Assembly (NCBI RefSeq): GCF_000616095.1
Contig: NZ_BAMS01000001.1
Span: forward strand, 868,001-932,000
DNA: 64,000 nt
Direction of reading: 5' to 3'
From: Sneathiella glossodoripedis JCM 23214
GTDB lineage: Bacteria; Pseudomonadota; Alphaproteobacteria; Sneathiellales; Sneathiellaceae
In this document: piece after piece, positions 48,307 through 57,867 of the stretch
Layout: each line of letters opens with the position of its first letter
Position numbering within the stretch: the stretch's first letter is position 1
Made by a program: the position numbers and the translations under genes
The notes under the pieces: generated by a model
Databases searched by the model: none
What the model was told of the DNA's origin: nothing
The model's input: only the letters and a program-made list of their open reading frames with translations

Positions 48307-49482
48307 TTATCCTGCAATTGACTTTAGCGTTTTATCTAGAATGGACAGAGCCTCATCTATTTCGGAGTCTGATAGGTTTAAAGGCGGCAGCAAGCGGAGT
48401 ATGTCACTCCCCGCTCTTCCGGCGAGCAGGTAATTTTCGCGCAGATTGGAGATAAGTTCCGCATTTGAGATTGTGCACTTCAGTCCGAGCATAAGCCCCT
48501 TACCCTGTACATTTGTGATCAATTCGGGGTGAAGCTTTTGAATGTCTTCTAGCCCATTCCAGAGTGTTTTAGCGTGCGTTTGGACCGTTTCCAGAAATCC
48601 ATCCTCTAGCATCAGATCAAGCACGGCATTTCCTACAGCCGTTGCAAGAGGGTTTCCCCCAAAGGTTGAGCCATGGGTGCCAACCACCATGCAATCGGCT
48701 ACTTTTTGACTGGCAAGACATGCGCCGATAGGAAAGCCACCACCAAGCCCTTTGGCGGAGGCTAGAATGTCGGGGATGATATCCGCCCACTCATAGGCGA
48801 AAAGCTTTCCGGTGCGGCCCATGCCACATTGAATTTCGTCCACCATCAGCAAAATGCCATGTTGATCACAAAGTGTTCGTACCTGTTTTAAATACCCATC
48901 CGGTGCAGGTAGAACACCTCCTTCGCCTTGTACAGGTTCCAAAATGATGCCGGCAGTTTCATTGGTAATGGCAGCTTCCAGTTTCTCTATGTCTCCAAAG
49001 GGAACATGGTCAAATCCCATATCTCCTTTAAAGAACCCTTTGGTATGAGACGGATTGCCTGCGGCGGCAATTGTTGCCAGAGTTCTGCCGTGAAAGGAGT
49101 TGTTCATTCCGATAATTCGATATCGTTCTGGGTTCCCGTTGTCGAAATGGTAGCGGCGCATCATTTTCAATCCGGCTTCGACTGCTTCTGCACCAGAATT
49201 CCCAAAGAACACCTGATCTGCAAAACTGTGTTTTACAAGTCTTTGAGCCAGAATTTCACCAGCCTCTACCCGAAACATGTTTGAACTGTGCCAGTATTTA
49301 CTGGCTTGTTCCTGCAAGGTTTGAACGAGATGAGGATGAGCGTGTCCGAACCCTGTAACAGCAATCCCTGAAATGAAATCGAGGAATTTTTCACCACTTT
49401 TCGAATAAAGATATGATCCTTTACCATATTCGAAAATTACTTCAGGAGGGGAGTAGGTTGCCATTAGCGCAGAGTTTGTCAT
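48307..49482 (-). CDS. astC: Succinylornithine/acetylornithine aminotransferase
   Basis: 391 residues, class III PLP aminotransferase. The pattern is standard: GKGSYLYSKSGEKFLDFISGIAVTGFGH, the PLP phosphate site NSGAEAVEAG, the Asp in VDEIQCGMGRTG and the PLP Lys in SAKGLGGGFPIGA. By sequence alone ArgD and AstC cannot be separated; its place at the head of the AST cluster makes succinylornithine transamination likely. It is divergent from the Lrp-type regulator. Confidence 0.9.
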   Translation of the reverse strand: MTNSALMATYSPPEVIFEYGKGSYLYSKSGEKFLDFISGIAVTGFGHAHPHLVQTLQEQASKYWHSSNMFRVEAGEILAQRLVKHSFADQVFFGNSGAEAVEAGLKMMRRYHFDNGNPERYRIIGMNNSFHGRTLATIAAAGNPSHTKGFFKGDMGFDHVPFGDIEKLEAAITNETAGIILEPVQGEGGVLPAPDGYLKQVRTLCDQHGILLMVDEIQCGMGRTGKLFAYEWADIIPDILASAKGLGGGFPIGACLASQKVADCMVVGTHGSTFGGNPLATAVGNAVLDLMLEDGFLETVQTHAKTLWNGLEDIQKLHPELITNVQGKGLMLGLKCTISNAELISNLRENYLLAGRAGSDILRLLPPLNLSDSEIDEALSILDKTLKSIAG

Positions 49483-49731
49483 CTGAAATCGAACCTCGTC
49501 TATTTAATTGTCAGATCATAAAAATACTTCAACCGTTGCGAAATGGGGTGCTGAACTTAAGCTAAATGAACGAATTATTTCGCTTTAAGAACAAATATCG
49601 CCGAATTTAATTTCGTAGGACAAAAATGGGCTTAACATTCAATTAGTTTAAATCTGCGCCAAGTCAAATCTGTTGTAATAAGGGAGTTTTGCGGCTATTG
49701 GATACAAAGAGAATTACGAGTACAGCAGAGT

Positions 49732-50229
49732 GTGAGCCAAGATATGAGAGAAAAAAGGGCTTTAGACCGAATTGACCAGAATATTCTTTCGGTGCTTCAG
49801 ACCGAAGGACGCATCACCAACCAGCAACTGGCTGAGAAAGTGAATCTGTCGCCCAGTTCCTGTTTGGCCCGTGTTCGCAAGCTGGAAGAAGATAGATGTA
49901 TTGAAAGCTACCACGCTCAGTTAAATCTCGAGAGATTGTGCCGGTATATCACTTGTGTTGCGATGGTATCGCTCGGGCAGCATCGTCAGGAAGACTTTCG
50001 TACCTTTGAACGATTTGTGAAAACCTTGGATGAAGTGGTTCAATGCGACACGGTTAGTGGAGGGTGTGATTTTATCGTGCGAATAGTCTGTGCTGATATG
50101 GAGCGCTATCACGAGGTAAACGAGATGCTTTTGAATTCAGGCACTAATGTTGTGAATATCAAAACTCACGTTGTGATGTCGGAAACAAAGCCTTTTAGCA
50201 AATACCCGTTGGATGACTTGCTTCAGTAG
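49732..50229 (+). CDS. Lrp/AsnC-family transcriptional regulator
   Basis: 165 residues with the helix-turn-helix RIDQNILSVLQTEGRITNQQLAEKVNLSPSSCLARVRKLE and the RAM ligand domain (VQCDTVSGGCDFIVRIVCADMERYHEVNEM). The GTG at 49732 is followed by an in-frame ATG at 49744; neither has a strong ribosome site. It is divergent from the AST operon across a 250-base region, so arginine- or ornithine-responsive control of the pathway is likely but inferred. An imperfect inverted repeat (CTTAAGC...GCTTTAAG, about 49556-49588) lies in that region. Confidence 0.88.
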   Translation: MSQDMREKRALDRIDQNILSVLQTEGRITNQQLAEKVNLSPSSCLARVRKLEEDRCIESYHAQLNLERLCRYITCVAMVSLGQHRQEDFRTFERFVKTLDEVVQCDTVSGGCDFIVRIVCADMERYHEVNEMLLNSGTNVVNIKTHVVMSETKPFSKYPLDDLLQ

Positions 50230-50230
50230 C

Positions 50231-50809
50231 TCAAAATACAACAACAAAGGTTAGTGTGACCAGAAATTCAATAAGTACGACACCGAGTGACATAAGCGGT
50301 GAAGCCTGCAAAGTGCGTGTTGTCATGTACCATAAATAGACATAACTGGCGATCAGGTAGAGGAAAAACGCAAGTGAGAAAAACTGAATGCCAACTGTGC
50401 CCAGTATAAAAACCGAGATTATAAACCAAATCCCAATAATGGTCAGTTGGCTCCAGTTATATACGATAAAGAAAGTCCAATAGTGATTGATTAGACCTGC
50501 AGAGCGGGCTGCAAAGTAGATAATTGTCAAAAAACTGATCCAACTTGCCAGCATTAACACTATTGGAACAAATGAGAAATCGAGCGGTTCGTCTTTAAGG
50601 CCCTGCACCGCGGGAATATCGCTACTGTTGAAGACGTGGATTTCAATATAAATCTGAACTGTCGCAATGATCAGGCCCAGAACAAGCGCGGTCAATGATG
50701 ACCAGAACCCGCCGGAAGAAATATTAAAATAGCCAAGAGCCTGGCTGTCCCCCTTGGCGAGGCGAAGACAGCCTTGAATGGAACTTGTGATCTCGGCAAA
50801 ACTGGTCAT
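50231..50809 (-). CDS. Integral membrane protein of unknown function
   Basis: 192 residues with about five membrane segments and a short amphipathic N-terminus (MTSFAEITSSIQGCLRLAKGDSQALGYF). The helix pattern, with the Phe/Ser-rich first helix, is reminiscent of Yip1-type small membrane proteins in alphaproteobacteria, but I cannot confirm a family. It lies directly downstream of dapE (4 bases) on the same strand and converges on the Lrp-type gene with its stop only 1-2 bases away. Confidence 0.65.
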   Translation of the reverse strand: MTSFAEITSSIQGCLRLAKGDSQALGYFNISSGGFWSSLTALVLGLIIATVQIYIEIHVFNSSDIPAVQGLKDEPLDFSFVPIVLMLASWISFLTIIYFAARSAGLINHYWTFFIVYNWSQLTIIGIWFIISVFILGTVGIQFFSLAFFLYLIASYVYLWYMTTRTLQASPLMSLGVVLIEFLVTLTFVVVF

Positions 50810-50812
50810 TGA

Positions 50813-51974
50813 TTATGTTTTGAAATACCCGTCAAGAATACTTGTGTAGATATCGGCAAGTGTCGTTATATCTTCAAGGGCAACGCATTCATCTACTTTA
50901 TGCATAGTCTGGCCAACCAGCCCAAATTCTACAACAGGGCTGTAGTTCTTGATATAACGTGCATCTGAGGTCCCGCCAGTCGTCGACATATCTGGTCGAG
51001 TTCCTAAATGACGCTCAATGGAACCCGCAACAAGCTCGCTGAAGTCACCTTCTGCCGTTAAGAAGGGTTCTGAATTTTTAAGGACTCTTAGCTCGTATTT
51101 GGCGTTTCTTTCTGTTGCGACCTGATCTAGGACAGATCTGATCTGTTGATCCAGGCTGTCAAGTGAGTGGTGAGTATTAAAACGGATGTTAAAAGTGGCA
51201 CGGGCTGTTTTGGGGATAACATTCGTTGCTGGATTTCCAACATCAACCGTTGTGAATTCAAGATTGCTGGGTTGGAAATGATCGCTGCCATCGTCAAGCT
51301 TGAGGTCATCAAGTGCGCCCATCATTGCGACCAGATGCGGAATTGGATTGTCTGCCAGGTGCGGGTAGGCCACGTGGCCTTCAACGCCTTCCACAGTTAA
51401 AAATCCTGTAAATGACCCTCGTCGGCCAATCTTTACCATTTCCCCCAGTTTTGTCGTTCGTGGGTTCACCAACCAGGCAGTGGTCAATATGTTCCCCCTG
51501 TTCTGACATCCATTCGAGTACTTTTCGAGTGCCATTTATCGCAGGCCCTTCTTCATCGCCTGTAATCAGTAGGCTAATCGATCCATTAAGTTTGCCATTA
51601 CGGGATTTGATTAGACGCTGAGCTGATACCGCAAAACATGCAACTGCGGCTTTCATATCGGCTGCACCGCGACCATAAAGCATGCCGTCTTTAATTACCG
51701 AGTCAAAGGGGTCTACGCTCCATTGCTGCAAGTCACCGGGCGGAACCACATCTGTATGCCCGGCAAAGCAGAAATTTGGAGCTGAAGTTCCATACCGTGC
51801 ATACAGGTTTTCAACGTCCGGAGTATTTGCGTCTGAAAATTTCAGCCTGAAACATTCAAAGCCAATGGATTCAAGCGTTTCTTGTAGAACGTTCAGTGCA
51901 CCAGCATCATGAGGAGTAACGCTAGGGCAGCGCATGAGTGCCTGCGTCAGTTCAATTACGTCAATATCATTCAT
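50813..51974 (-). CDS. dapE: Succinyl-diaminopimelate desuccinylase DapE (frame interrupted near 51450)
   Basis: The first frame carries the metal ligands of M20 DapE (FAGHTDVVPPGD, YGRGAADMKAAVA, TGDEEGPAINGT) and ends after HCLVGEPTND; the second continues KLGEMVKIGRRGSFTGFL, includes the dimerisation domain and ends with STTGGTSDARYIK and a final His in GQTMHKVDEC. Removing one A from the four A (51449-51452, T on the plus strand) joins them into 386 residues, the normal length. The start at 51974 (MNDIDV) is preferred over 51983. It releases L,L-diaminopimelate for lysine and peptidoglycan synthesis, so it should be functional. Confidence 0.92.
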
Positions 51975-52122
51975 ATAAGTCATAGATGAGCAATAGCGCT
52001 GCTAAACAGATTGGTCAATAATCTTGACCCGCATGAAGGATAACTTTCTTGACAGTGCACTTAAGCAGTGCAATTCATTGAACAAGTTTCAATTACCAGC
52101 GGCCGCGCTGTTATCCCCATAA

Positions 52123-53025
52123 ATGAGTTTGCGAATGTCAAATCCAATTCACATTGTGAATAATAATCTGTTGGGCATTGTCTACATCGTACTCGCGATT
52201 TTCATGCTTGCCAGCATGGATGCGGTGGCAAAACTTCTTGTGACAAGCGAGTATTCGAGCTTTCAGATTTTGTTCCTGCGTGGCTGCATCAATATGGTTT
52301 TGTTGAGTGCGCTCATGCCATTTATGGGAGGAATTCGGCTTGTCAAAACCAGCAGGTTCTGGGCGCATGGCTTGCGCGGATTGTTTGGGTTTCTGGCACC
52401 GCTGTGTTTCTTTACCGCGCTCACTTCAATGCAATTGGCTGAGGCAACGGTAATTTTCTTCATCGCACCATTTGTTATGACCGCGTTGTCCGTACCTTTG
52501 TTCAAGGAAAAGGTAGGTATTCATCGATGGGGTGCCATTATAGTAGGCTTCTGTGGTGTATTATATGTTGTTCAACCGACAAGTGATATATTTAACCCAG
52601 CCGTATTTTTGGTTCTGGCTGCAAGTCTTTTTTATTGCCTGTTGATGTTAAGTAGTCGGTGGCTCGGGCGCGTGGATCCGACTTTCACTATTGTGTTTTA
52701 TGTAACATTCTGGGTTACGTTGCTCAGCTCCACGACAGTGTTTTTCGTTTGGAAAGACATGCCGTTTCCTGATTTACTGGCAGTTGCTGCGATGGCAGTT
52801 TTATCGTTGGCAGGAAATTTTTTCATTGTGAAGGCTTTTACGATTGGGGAAGTTGGCGCCATTACACCGTTTGAATATACCGGTCTGTTATGGGCTGTAA
52901 CATTCGGGTTTGTTTTCTTTGGTGAGGTGCCAGGATTAAACGTGTGGGTAGGGATGGCAATAATCGCAGCGAGCGGACTATATATGGTCTACCGGGAAAA
53001 CAAAAAAAAGCCCGCTATCAGCTAG
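52123..53025 (+). CDS. DMT-family (EamA) transporter
   Basis: 300 residues with ten predicted membrane segments in two EamA halves: the first (residues about 12-145) includes AIFMLASMDAVAKLL and RGLFGFLAPLCFFTAL; the second (about 155-295) includes FEYTGLLWAVTFGFVFFGE. Such proteins export metabolites or amino acids; the substrate is not predictable. An ATG at 52135 is an alternative start. It is divergent from dapE and converges on dapD. The terminator hairpin overlaps its stop codon. Confidence 0.85.
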   Translation: MSLRMSNPIHIVNNNLLGIVYIVLAIFMLASMDAVAKLLVTSEYSSFQILFLRGCINMVLLSALMPFMGGIRLVKTSRFWAHGLRGLFGFLAPLCFFTALTSMQLAEATVIFFIAPFVMTALSVPLFKEKVGIHRWGAIIVGFCGVLYVVQPTSDIFNPAVFLVLAASLFYCLLMLSSRWLGRVDPTFTIVFYVTFWVTLLSSTTVFFVWKDMPFPDLLAVAAMAVLSLAGNFFIVKAFTIGEVGAITPFEYTGLLWAVTFGFVFFGEVPGLNVWVGMAIIAASGLYMVYRENKKKPAIS

Positions 53026-53032
53026 CGGGCTT
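53000..53032 (-). terminator. Intrinsic terminator, strong on the minus strand (dapD)
   Basis: AAGCCCGCTA and TAGCGGGCTT (53008-53017, 53023-53032) form a perfect 10-bp stem. On the minus strand it is followed by U8, terminating dapD; on the plus strand it overlaps the transporter stop with only a weak T tail. Confidence 0.88.
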
Positions 53033-53054
53033 CAATTCGTTGTGTTCACTCTGC

Positions 53055-53900
53055 TCAGTCACGAAGCAGGTCGTTAATTGAAGTCTTAGAGCGTGTCTGT
53101 TCGTCTACAGTCTTAACAATCACAGCACAATACAGGCTGGGACCTGGAGTTCCATCAGGAAGCGGTTTGCCAGGCATGCTGCCGGGTACGACCACCGAAT
53201 AGGCTGGAACGCGACCAATATGAACTTCACCGGTTTCCCGGTTTACAATTTTTGTGGAGGCACCAATAAAGACACCCATTGAAAGCACTGCACCTGTTTC
53301 AACGACAACACCTTCAACTACTTCTGAACGAGCGCCGATAAAGCAGTTATCTTCAATAATGACTGGTCCCGCCTGTAAAGGTTCCAGAACGCCGCCGATA
53401 CCAACACCGCCAGACAAATGCACATCTTTACCAATTTGAGCACAGGAGCCAACAGTTGCCCAAGTGTCCACCATTGTTCCGCTGTCCACATAGGCGCCCA
53501 GATTGACGAAGCTTGGCATTAACACAACGTTTGGCGCGATATAAGCACTACGCCGAACAATTGTTCCCGGTACAGCACGAAAGCCAGCATTTTTGAATTC
53601 GCTTGAAGTCCAGCCTTCAAACTTGCTTGGAACTTTATCCCACCAATTGGTGTTTTGTCCGGGGCCACCAGCGATTTCGGCCATATCGTTTAGGCGAAAT
53701 GACAGTAGGACCGCTTTTTTAAGCCATTGATTGACGTGCCAGCCGTCAGCGTTTTTTTCCGCGACACGGGCTTGCCCGCCATCCAGAGCGTTAAGCGCAG
53801 TTTCAACGGCATCTCTATATTCGCCTGTAGTTGCAGGGGAAATGCTTTCTCTGTTATCCCATGCGGCTTCAATTACAGGCTGTAGGTCTGCAAAACTCAT
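53055..53900 (-). CDS. dapD: 2,3,4,5-tetrahydropyridine-2,6-dicarboxylate N-succinyltransferase
   Basis: 281 residues from the ATG at 53900, which has AAGGAA upstream; the frame is open to 53933 but without a ribosome site. The left-handed beta-helix hexapeptide repeats are visible ([47 protein letters not shown]). It succinylates tetrahydrodipicolinate in lysine/DAP synthesis, the step two before DapE. dapE lies nearby on the same strand, separated by a divergent transporter gene. Confidence 0.96.
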   Translation of the reverse strand: MSFADLQPVIEAAWDNRESISPATTGEYRDAVETALNALDGGQARVAEKNADGWHVNQWLKKAVLLSFRLNDMAEIAGGPGQNTNWWDKVPSKFEGWTSSEFKNAGFRAVPGTIVRRSAYIAPNVVLMPSFVNLGAYVDSGTMVDTWATVGSCAQIGKDVHLSGGVGIGGVLEPLQAGPVIIEDNCFIGARSEVVEGVVVETGAVLSMGVFIGASTKIVNRETGEVHIGRVPAYSVVVPGSMPGKPLPDGTPGPSLYCAVIVKTVDEQTRSKTSINDLLRD

Positions 53901-53986
53901 CAGTGTTTCCTTGGAGTTTAGTAAATATTGCACGAAACATACCTGCCCAACTGATTAAGTCAACAAGCAGTCGCATGCCATATTCA

Positions 53987-54679
53987 TTATATAGCGTTGC
54001 GACTGGAAATCAGTTCAGTTAGCCAGTCGCCAAGATCTTCTGCAATATGATGAATGTGATCACCTGTCGCCTGTTCATGTGACCATTTTTCTTGATTCGG
54101 AATCCAGACCGTTTTCATACCGAGTTCATGAGCAGGCTTCAGGTTTTTTGCCATATCCTCAAAAAAGACGGACCGGTTTGGATTGATATCCAGATCGCTT
54201 ATCAGCTGTTCATAAACTGACTTTTCAGGCTTGGGGACAAAGTTTGTTTTATGAATGTCAAATACATCTTCAAAATGGTGATCTATTCCCAATTGCCGTG
54301 ATACATTCATTGCATGAGCTGTGGACGCGTTAGTGAAGATTATTTTTCTGCCGTCAATCTGTTCAAGGGCTGAGTTTAGTCGCTCATCTCGCTCAATGTG
54401 TGTTATGTCGATATCATGGACGTAATCCAGATAATCCTGCGGCTCTAACCCGTGACAGGTCATCAGACCGTTCAATGTTGTCCCATATTCTGAAAAATAC
54501 TGTTTCTGCAGCTTTTTGGCTTCGTCGTAGCTTATGTCCAGGAAGTTAGCGACGAATTCACCCATTTTTACATCCATTTGAGCGAATAAGTTGCAATGAG
54601 CGGGGTATAGAGTGTTATCCAGATCGAAAATCCAGACGTCGATTTCTGTAAAATGTGACCAGTTTGCTTCTTTAATCAT
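53987..54679 (-). CDS. HAD-family pyrimidine 5'-nucleotidase
   Basis: 230 residues. HAD motif I is FDLDNTLYPAHCNLF (nucleophile Asp in WIFDLDNT), motif II is IFTNAST and motif III/IV the Lys of PKPEKSVYE and FFEDMAKNLKPAHELG. The LYP motif after DxDNT is typical of the SDT1-like pyrimidine nucleotidase subgroup, which commonly neighbours dapD or argB in alphaproteobacteria. It dephosphorylates small nucleotides; the physiological substrate is uncertain. Confidence 0.88.
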   Translation of the reverse strand: MIKEANWSHFTEIDVWIFDLDNTLYPAHCNLFAQMDVKMGEFVANFLDISYDEAKKLQKQYFSEYGTTLNGLMTCHGLEPQDYLDYVHDIDITHIERDERLNSALEQIDGRKIIFTNASTAHAMNVSRQLGIDHHFEDVFDIHKTNFVPKPEKSVYEQLISDLDINPNRSVFFEDMAKNLKPAHELGMKTVWIPNQEKWSHEQATGDHIHHIAEDLGDWLTELISSRNAI

Positions 54680-54789
54680 GTGACGGATTATGCCTGTAGC
54701 TTATATGCCTGCAAGTATTTTTCAGTGTAATCGCACTGAAATACACAATTTAAGCAGCTGTTAAGTTAAGCTTAGTAAGGTTCAATCCA

Positions 54790-56580
54790 TTGAGTTCTGG
54801 ACTAATTTTCAGCGTATGGATCACTATGGGCTTTATTCGTAATCAGCTGGCTTTTTGGGAAAAGTGGAGGCGAAACTCTGATGGGAGTTTGGGCCAGTTT
54901 GATATTCGCCAGCATAGTTTGCTTGATAGTTTTCCAGGGCCCGCTTTTGTTGTGGACCAGCACTTGTCTATTGTTTTCCAAAATCCTGAAGCCAAGGAGT
55001 TGATCCTTGCCCTTGATCATGAGGAAACCGGGACGCTGCGTGATGCATTGATAAAAGGGTGCCGCATGCAAGGCCCCAGTTTTCAGGTTGCGTCCGTTGA
55101 GCGGCAGGGCTGTGAAACGGAAGTATATGATCTCACCTTTTTGCCATTGGAAGATGTCAGGGGCCGTTATCTGGTGTTGGCAAAGAATGTGTCGATTCAA
55201 AGAAATCTGACCAATGCGTTGGTAGCATCGCGTCAATTGTTCAAGGACCTGGTCACGTGTACAGCCGAGTTTGTTTTTGAAACTGATGAGGATGGATTGT
55301 TTAAATATGTCTCCCCTCGAGGTGGAATGGGTTACAGCGCAGCGGAGCTTGATGGAATGTCCGCAGCGGGCTTGTTGATGGGGGAGGGAAGCAACCAAGC
55401 AGTGGATATAGAAAATCCGTTTTCCACCCCGACCCCGGTTTCAGATAAACTCGTCTGGTTGCGCGCTAAAGGCAATGCATTGGTCAATATGCGCGTTACA
55501 TCCATTCCTTTATTTGACGAAGACGGGAAATGGAAAGGAAGTCGGGGAGCAGGACGTGATGTAACTGAAGAAATGGCAAGAATTAGTCGGATGGAGAGAC
55601 TGGCTGCACAGGAGGAAGTGCTGGGCGCCATTGTGAATGCCATCAGAACAGAGTTGGATCCGGATAAATTGTTCAATTTGGCCGGTAACGGTGCTTGCGA
55701 AGCTCTTAACTCGTCACGGTTGGTAATCGCGAGAAAAGATACATCTGGACATCTTGCAACTGTTTTTCATCAAGGAGTAGATGCAGCTACTCATCAATTT
55801 TTGAACGACTGGTTTCAATCTCAAGACAAAATCGCACACCAGACGGCGACATTAGTTCAACAGCAGTTTGAGACATGGAGACTGTATATAAGTCCACTTG
55901 TCGCGAAAGGGGAACTTGATGGTTTTGTCGCCCTCGTAAGGACTGAAGAAGCTCTAGAAATTGACGAGGAAGAAAGTCATTTGCTGCGCCATTTAGCAGA
56001 GCATCTTGAAGTTGCCCTTATTCAGATTAAAGCGCGTGAGAAGTTAATAGAGATTACCCGTACTGATGAGTTAAGCGGACTGCTTAATCGCCGTGCTTTC
56101 CATCAGGATGTCACTAAAAGAATCGCCCACGGGAAACGCACAAAGGTTAATAACGCTTTGTTCTATGTGGATCTGGATAACTTTAAGCCAGTAAATGACC
56201 GCTTCGGCCACGAAAAGGGAGACGAGGTGCTCAAGGCTGTGAGCAAGTTACTGGATGAAAACAGTCGGGTAGGTGATTTGGTTGCTCGTCTTGGCGGTGA
56301 CGAGTTTGCTGTTTGGTTTGAAAATATGACTTCGTCTGAAGCGATTGAAAAGGCAACCGAATTGCAGCGAAAATGCACGGTGGTTTCCAAAGAACTGGAT
56401 GTAACTGATCCTGCATTGAGTTTTTCAATTGGGATCGTGTGCGCATCGGGCGAGGATGAAGAAACACTTGAGGGGTTGTTGGCTGTCGCTGATTCAGCGA
56501 TGTATCAGGTGAAAGCCAAAGGCAAAGGTTCCTATCATTTGGCGACTGAATCCGCTCAGCTTAAACAAAAACAAGGATAA
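54790..56580 (+). CDS. Diguanylate cyclase with PAS, PAS and GAF sensor domains
   Basis: 596 residues from TTG 54790 (AAGG upstream); ATG 54826 is an alternative. Domains in order: PAS (about 35-130, SFPGPAFVVDQHLSIVFQN), PAS (about 145-265, LVTCTAEFVFETDEDGLFKY), a GAF-like region (about 280-420) and GGDEF (about 430-590). The active-site GGDEF (502-506) is intact and an inhibitory I-site RVGD (493-496) lies exactly five residues upstream, so product feedback is expected. It makes cyclic di-GMP. There is no clear membrane anchor. A DUF2336 gene follows after 2 bases. Confidence 0.92.
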   Translation: MSSGLIFSVWITMGFIRNQLAFWEKWRRNSDGSLGQFDIRQHSLLDSFPGPAFVVDQHLSIVFQNPEAKELILALDHEETGTLRDALIKGCRMQGPSFQVASVERQGCETEVYDLTFLPLEDVRGRYLVLAKNVSIQRNLTNALVASRQLFKDLVTCTAEFVFETDEDGLFKYVSPRGGMGYSAAELDGMSAAGLLMGEGSNQAVDIENPFSTPTPVSDKLVWLRAKGNALVNMRVTSIPLFDEDGKWKGSRGAGRDVTEEMARISRMERLAAQEEVLGAIVNAIRTELDPDKLFNLAGNGACEALNSSRLVIARKDTSGHLATVFHQGVDAATHQFLNDWFQSQDKIAHQTATLVQQQFETWRLYISPLVAKGELDGFVALVRTEEALEIDEEESHLLRHLAEHLEVALIQIKAREKLIEITRTDELSGLLNRRAFHQDVTKRIAHGKRTKVNNALFYVDLDNFKPVNDRFGHEKGDEVLKAVSKLLDENSRVGDLVARLGGDEFAVWFENMTSSEAIEKATELQRKCTVVSKELDVTDPALSFSIGIVCASGEDEETLEGLLAVADSAMYQVKAKGKGSYHLATESAQLKQKQG

Positions 56581-56582
56581 AT

Positions 56583-57839
56583 ATGATGGTTCTGGGGAAA
56601 CTGTTTGGACGAAACAAGGTAAAAGCGATCAGCTATGAGGAAAGCAAGTTGCTCGCGAATGATAAAAATCCGAAAGTTCGGGCCAAACTTGCGGCAAATC
56701 CTCATGCCAAGCCGGAGGTTTTATATTATTTGACGGAGGACAAATCGAGCGACGTTAGAAAAGTTGTCGCGAAAAATGAGAATACTCCCTATCAGGCAAA
56801 TAATATTCTGGCGCAGGATGAAAACGACGAAGTCAGGTCCGAGCTTGCGAGAAAAATATGTAGGTTGCTGCCAAGTCTCTCAGGCGATGAAGCCGGCCAG
56901 GTCCGGGAACAGACGATTGAAACACTGGAGTTACTTGCTGCGGACCAGCTTCCGGCTGTCAGAGCGATTGTCTCTGAGGCCCTGAAGGAAAGTCTGGAGG
57001 CGCCAAAGCACATCATTCTGTCTTTGGCCAAAGATGCCGAGGAAATTGTAGCTAGCCCGGTTCTGGAATATTCACCACTGCTTTCCGAAGCGGATCTTCT
57101 TGAGATAATTGCGAGTGGAGTTGCAACCGGTAGCTTACCAGCAATCGCGCGGCGTAAGAATTTGGCAGAAGATGTGACGGATGCCGTTGCGGCCACTCTT
57201 GAAGTTCCGGCAGTTGCCGCTTTGCTCGCTAATAAATCCGCGCGTGTTCGGGAGGAAACACTTGATCAACTGATCAGTCAGGCGGAAGGTATTGAAACAC
57301 TTCACGAACCACTTGTAATGCGCGTTGATTTGTCCATACGTGCGATGAAGCGCATTGCAGGGTTTGTTGCATCATCTCTCGTGGATAAGCTGGTTGAAAA
57401 AAACAACCTCTCAAAAGAGGTTGAGAAGGAGCTCAAAAAACAGGTTAAAGGCAAAATTGATGAAGCCAATGATCTTGATTTGGCGGAAAGTAAAGAGCAG
57501 GAAAAAAAGGCTGAAAAATTATGGTCAGCGGGTCGGTTGAACGAGGAATCGCTTCAGGAAGCTGTAGATAAGCGACAGCTGGATTTTGTCCATATGGCCC
57601 TGTGTCTCATGTCTGGCATTAGTGTTGGCAAAGTGCGTGCGATATTAAAGTCGAGAAATGGAAAAGTTGTGACTGCTCTTTGCTGGAAAGCCAAGTTGAG
57701 TATGCGTATGGCGATCAAGATGCAAAAGGAAATCGCTCATGTTTCACCACGGGAATTGGTTAATGCCCGTGATGGGGTTGAGTATCCTTTCAGTGACAAG
57801 GATATGGATTGGCAGTTGTCGTTCTTCGCGGATGAGTAG
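56583..57839 (+). CDS. DUF2336 (HEAT-like repeat) protein
   Basis: 418 residues, soluble and highly helical. The N-terminal half has HEAT-like pairs such as ANDKNPKVRAKLAANPHAKP, TEDKSSDVRKVVAKNENTP and AQDENDEVRSELARKI; the C-terminal part (HMALCLMSGISVGKVRAILKSR) matches DUF2336, an alphaproteobacterial family of unknown biochemical function. It starts two bases after the diguanylate cyclase, so the two are co-translated, which suggests a c-di-GMP-linked role. Starts at 56583 and the next codon (ATG ATG) are equally possible. Confidence 0.85.
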   Translation: MMVLGKLFGRNKVKAISYEESKLLANDKNPKVRAKLAANPHAKPEVLYYLTEDKSSDVRKVVAKNENTPYQANNILAQDENDEVRSELARKICRLLPSLSGDEAGQVREQTIETLELLAADQLPAVRAIVSEALKESLEAPKHIILSLAKDAEEIVASPVLEYSPLLSEADLLEIIASGVATGSLPAIARRKNLAEDVTDAVAATLEVPAVAALLANKSARVREETLDQLISQAEGIETLHEPLVMRVDLSIRAMKRIAGFVASSLVDKLVEKNNLSKEVEKELKKQVKGKIDEANDLDLAESKEQEKKAEKLWSAGRLNEESLQEAVDKRQLDFVHMALCLMSGISVGKVRAILKSRNGKVVTALCWKAKLSMRMAIKMQKEIAHVSPRELVNARDGVEYPFSDKDMDWQLSFFADE

Positions 57840-57849
57840 AAATTTTCCA

Positions 57850-57867
57850 TGAACCTTTTAAGGTTCG
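57850..57867. terminator. Short palindrome between convergent genes
   Basis: GAACCTT and AAGGTTC form a compact inverted repeat between the DUF2336 stop (57839) and the argB end, overlapping the argB stop region. Without a clear T-run its terminator activity is uncertain. Confidence 0.35.
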
